Below, one piece after another: positions 62,737-64,000 of a stretch of DNA of 64,000 bases; position 1 is the stretch's first letter, and the number at the start of each line of letters is the position of its first letter. The position numbers and the translations under genes were made by a program. The notes beneath the pieces were generated by a model. It did not search any database, was not told the DNA's origin, and saw only the letters and a list, made by a program, of their open reading frames with translations. The DNA comes from Flavobacteriales bacterium (GTDB lineage Bacteria; Bacteroidota; Bacteroidia; Flavobacteriales; Flavobacteriaceae), in assembly GCA_027067965.1 (NCBI GenBank), contig JAMOUV010000027.1, forward strand, positions 1-64,000, written 5' to 3'.

Positions 62737-63238
62737 GTGGACCCTCGCTCGGGCGCCCAAGAATACGAGAAGGAGTGGAATGTTCCTTCTGAACTCTCTG
62801 CGTCGCAGTGAGGTTGTTCACAGAATCTCACAGAGTCAGTGACCCGTGGACCCTCGCTTGGGCGCCCAAGAAAGAAAATGCGACGCACAGCGCAAGCGAT
62901 TTTTGAACCGTTGTCGCAGTGAGGTTGTCCACAGGAGTCTGTGACCCCTCGCTCGGGCGCCCAAGAAAAAATTGAAAAAAATGAAACACACGCGACATAC
63001 CGCCTGGTCGCAGTGAGGTTGTTCACAGAATCTCACAGAGTCAGTGACCCGTGGACCCTCGCTCGGGCGCCCAAGCAGTACGCGTACATGATGGACTTCG
63101 GGTCCTACCGAGACATGTCGCAGTGAGGTTGTCCTGTAAGGACCCTGTGGGCCCTCGCTCGGGCGCCCAAGATCGTCTACCCTCACCATGATGAGGACGA
63201 TGAGACTCTTTCTTCTAAGAGTCGCAGTGAGGTTGTCC
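62737..63238. repeat. 502-bp duplicated block of the array, second copy
   Basis: Exact copy of 61835-62336. Its left edge falls inside repeat 62707-62761, whose insert begins as the 20-nt class but ends GTGGA like the 34-nt class. Its right edge falls inside repeat 63221-63273, whose insert begins TCCACAGGA as in an 18-nt class and ends GGACCCTGTGGG as in the 20-nt class. Confidence 0.85.
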
Positions 63239-63385
63239 ACAGGACCCTGTGGGCCCTCGCTCGGGCGCCCAAGCAAAATGGACAAATAACTGCGGAAAAA
63301 ATTATCCGCGATATGTGTCGCAGTGAGGTTGTTCACAGAATCTCACAGAGTCAGTGACCCGTGGACCCTCGCTCGGGCGCCCAAG

Positions 63386-63484
63386 CTGTTAAAATAGTAA
63401 TAGAAGGAGAATTTTTAAAAGTACCTCTTGTCGCAGTGAGGTTGTCCTGTAAGGACCCTGTGGGCCCTCGCTCGGGCGCCCAAG
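63386..63484. repeat. 99-bp duplicated unit of the array, first copy
   Basis: A 44-nt variable segment plus a 55-nt repeat, recurring exactly at 63636-63734 (250 bp to the right). The repeats just before the two copies differ (69-nt and 35-nt). Confidence 0.85.
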
Positions 63485-63635
63485 TAAAGTTTCCGAACAA
63501 AAGCCTCGGGGGCCGCCTTTTGGGTCGCAGTGAGGTTGCCCTCGCTCGGGCGCCCAAGCAAAATAACGACGGTACGCTGACGGGAAACCTGCGGGTAGAT
63601 GTCGCAGTGAGGTTGCCCTCGCTCGGGCGCCCAAG

Positions 63636-63734
63636 CTGTTAAAATAGTAATAGAAGGAGAATTTTTAAAAGTACCTCTTGTCGCAGTGAGGTTGTCCTGT
63701 AAGGACCCTGTGGGCCCTCGCTCGGGCGCCCAAG
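63636..63734. repeat. 99-bp duplicated unit of the array, second copy
   Basis: Exact copy of 63386-63484, preceded by a 35-nt repeat and followed by a new variable segment. Confidence 0.85.
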
Positions 63735-64000
63735 CGTACCCCGTTGGTATTCCGCCCTTTTACGCAGAAAAAAAGTCGCAGTGAGGTTGCCCTCGCTCGG
63801 GCGCCCAAGGTTAAAAGAAAATAACCTTCTCTCATTTGAAACAAGAAAAGACTGTCGCAGTGAGGTTGCCCTCGCTCGGGCGCCCAAGCCGAATGTGAAC
63901 GTAAATTCGAAAAAAAAATATCCGCGCTGTCGCAGTGAGGTTGCCCTCGCTCGGGCGCCCAAGAATATTCTTAGCCGGTGACCTGTTCACCGATAAGAAT

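Larger units (their letters stand above)
61690..64000. CRISPR. CRISPR-like interspersed array with variable-length hairpin repeats
   Basis: 24 repeats, open at the right edge. All except the first share GTCGCAGTGAGGTTG at the left and CCCTCGCTCGGGCGCCCAAG at the right (one copy each of R2/R11 has CTTGGG). Between them: nothing (35 nt: 63524, 63601, 63775, 63854, 63929); 18 nt (53-nt repeats: 62011, 62511, 62609, 62913, 63221); 20 nt (55 nt: 62215, 62319, 62415, 62707, 63117, 63430, 63680); or 34 nt (69 nt: 61791, 61900, 62105, 62802, 63007, 63317). The 22 complete segments between 61860 and 63928 plus 61747-61790 are 39-49 nt, mostly 40-45. Repeats are GC-rich against an AT-rich genome. No cas gene in the window; the family is not one I recognise. 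Could also be another guide-array or hairpin-cassette system. Confidence 0.7.

Noticed and set aside
61704-63981. Several open reading frames of 60-170 codons on both strands across the repeat array
   Set aside because: They arise because the GC-rich repeats lack stops. Repeat plus segment lengths do not keep a frame, the peptides are just repeated LGRPSEG/LGARARA-type words, and there is no start or family signature.
61690-64000. Array as a TIGR-type dual-spacer guide array
   Set aside because: Such arrays need two unique spacers per unit around a loop repeat. Here the element inside the repeat is one of a few shared inserts, not a unique sequence.
61690-64000. Array as integron attC sites without cassettes
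   Set aside because: The hairpin with a variable tip resembles attC, but I find no GTTRRRY/RYYYAAC core pair and the segments are too short for gene cassettes.

Overview
The window looks like a chromosomal piece of a Bacteroidota bacterium, probably on the flavobacterial side. Evidence: a PorQ type IX secretion gene beside cmk, DUF349, C-terminal-HTH TPR regulators, weak Shine-Dalgarno sites, and promoter boxes of the Bacteroidota type (TAnnTTTG). Most genes are housekeeping and moderately AT-rich. ligA/aroA are clearly GC-richer, and the defence genes next to them are very AT-rich.

Layout. 0.2-9.9 kb: SDR epimerase, meaB, lnt, a five-hairpin cluster, a tyrosine phenol-lyase-type enzyme, an APC permease, a DUF4143 ATPase flanked by 19-bp palindromes, aroA. 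9.9-22.9 kb: ligA, then an all-minus-strand defence block in which a type I restriction operon (hsdR-hsdM-hsdS) runs directly into a catalytically dead prokaryotic Argonaute and a SIR2-like NADase. Next come an AlbA_2/HATPase regulator inside 29-bp direct repeats and an orphan umuD. 23-43 kb: long-form hutU, an ABC permease, fdtA and two glycosyltransferases, a TPR-LuxR regulator, xth, DUF349, cmk-porQ, a sigma-54 activator, dnaJ-grpE, mnmD, ilvE, cvpA, ruvX-def. 43-61 kb: a metal/cobalamin-type binding lipoprotein, monomeric icd, an E2 acyltransferase, NlpC/P60, murQ-glyA, ribE, pdxA, McrBC, and the thrS-infC-rpmI-rplT operon.

The most unusual object is at the right edge (61690-64000): an array of 24 GC-rich repeats separated by 39-49 nt variable segments, open at the window end. 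It is CRISPR-like in layout but its repeats are not of constant length. A 35-nt form is split at one fixed point by related inserts of 18, 20 or 34 nt, giving 53, 55 and 69 nt repeats. The inserts lengthen a predicted stem. Several variable segments are themselves self-complementary. A 502-bp block and a 99-bp block of the array are duplicated exactly, and repeats at the duplication edges look chimeric. No cas gene, integrase or reverse transcriptase is present in the window, so the partner genes, if any, lie beyond position 64000.

How parts work together: the RM-Argonaute-SIR2 chain, McrBC and the array make three separate nucleic-acid-directed loci on this segment. The two translation/chaperone operons and the amino-acid and cell-envelope genes are ordinary core functions. 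All functional calls come from reading motifs in the translated sequence; no database search was run.
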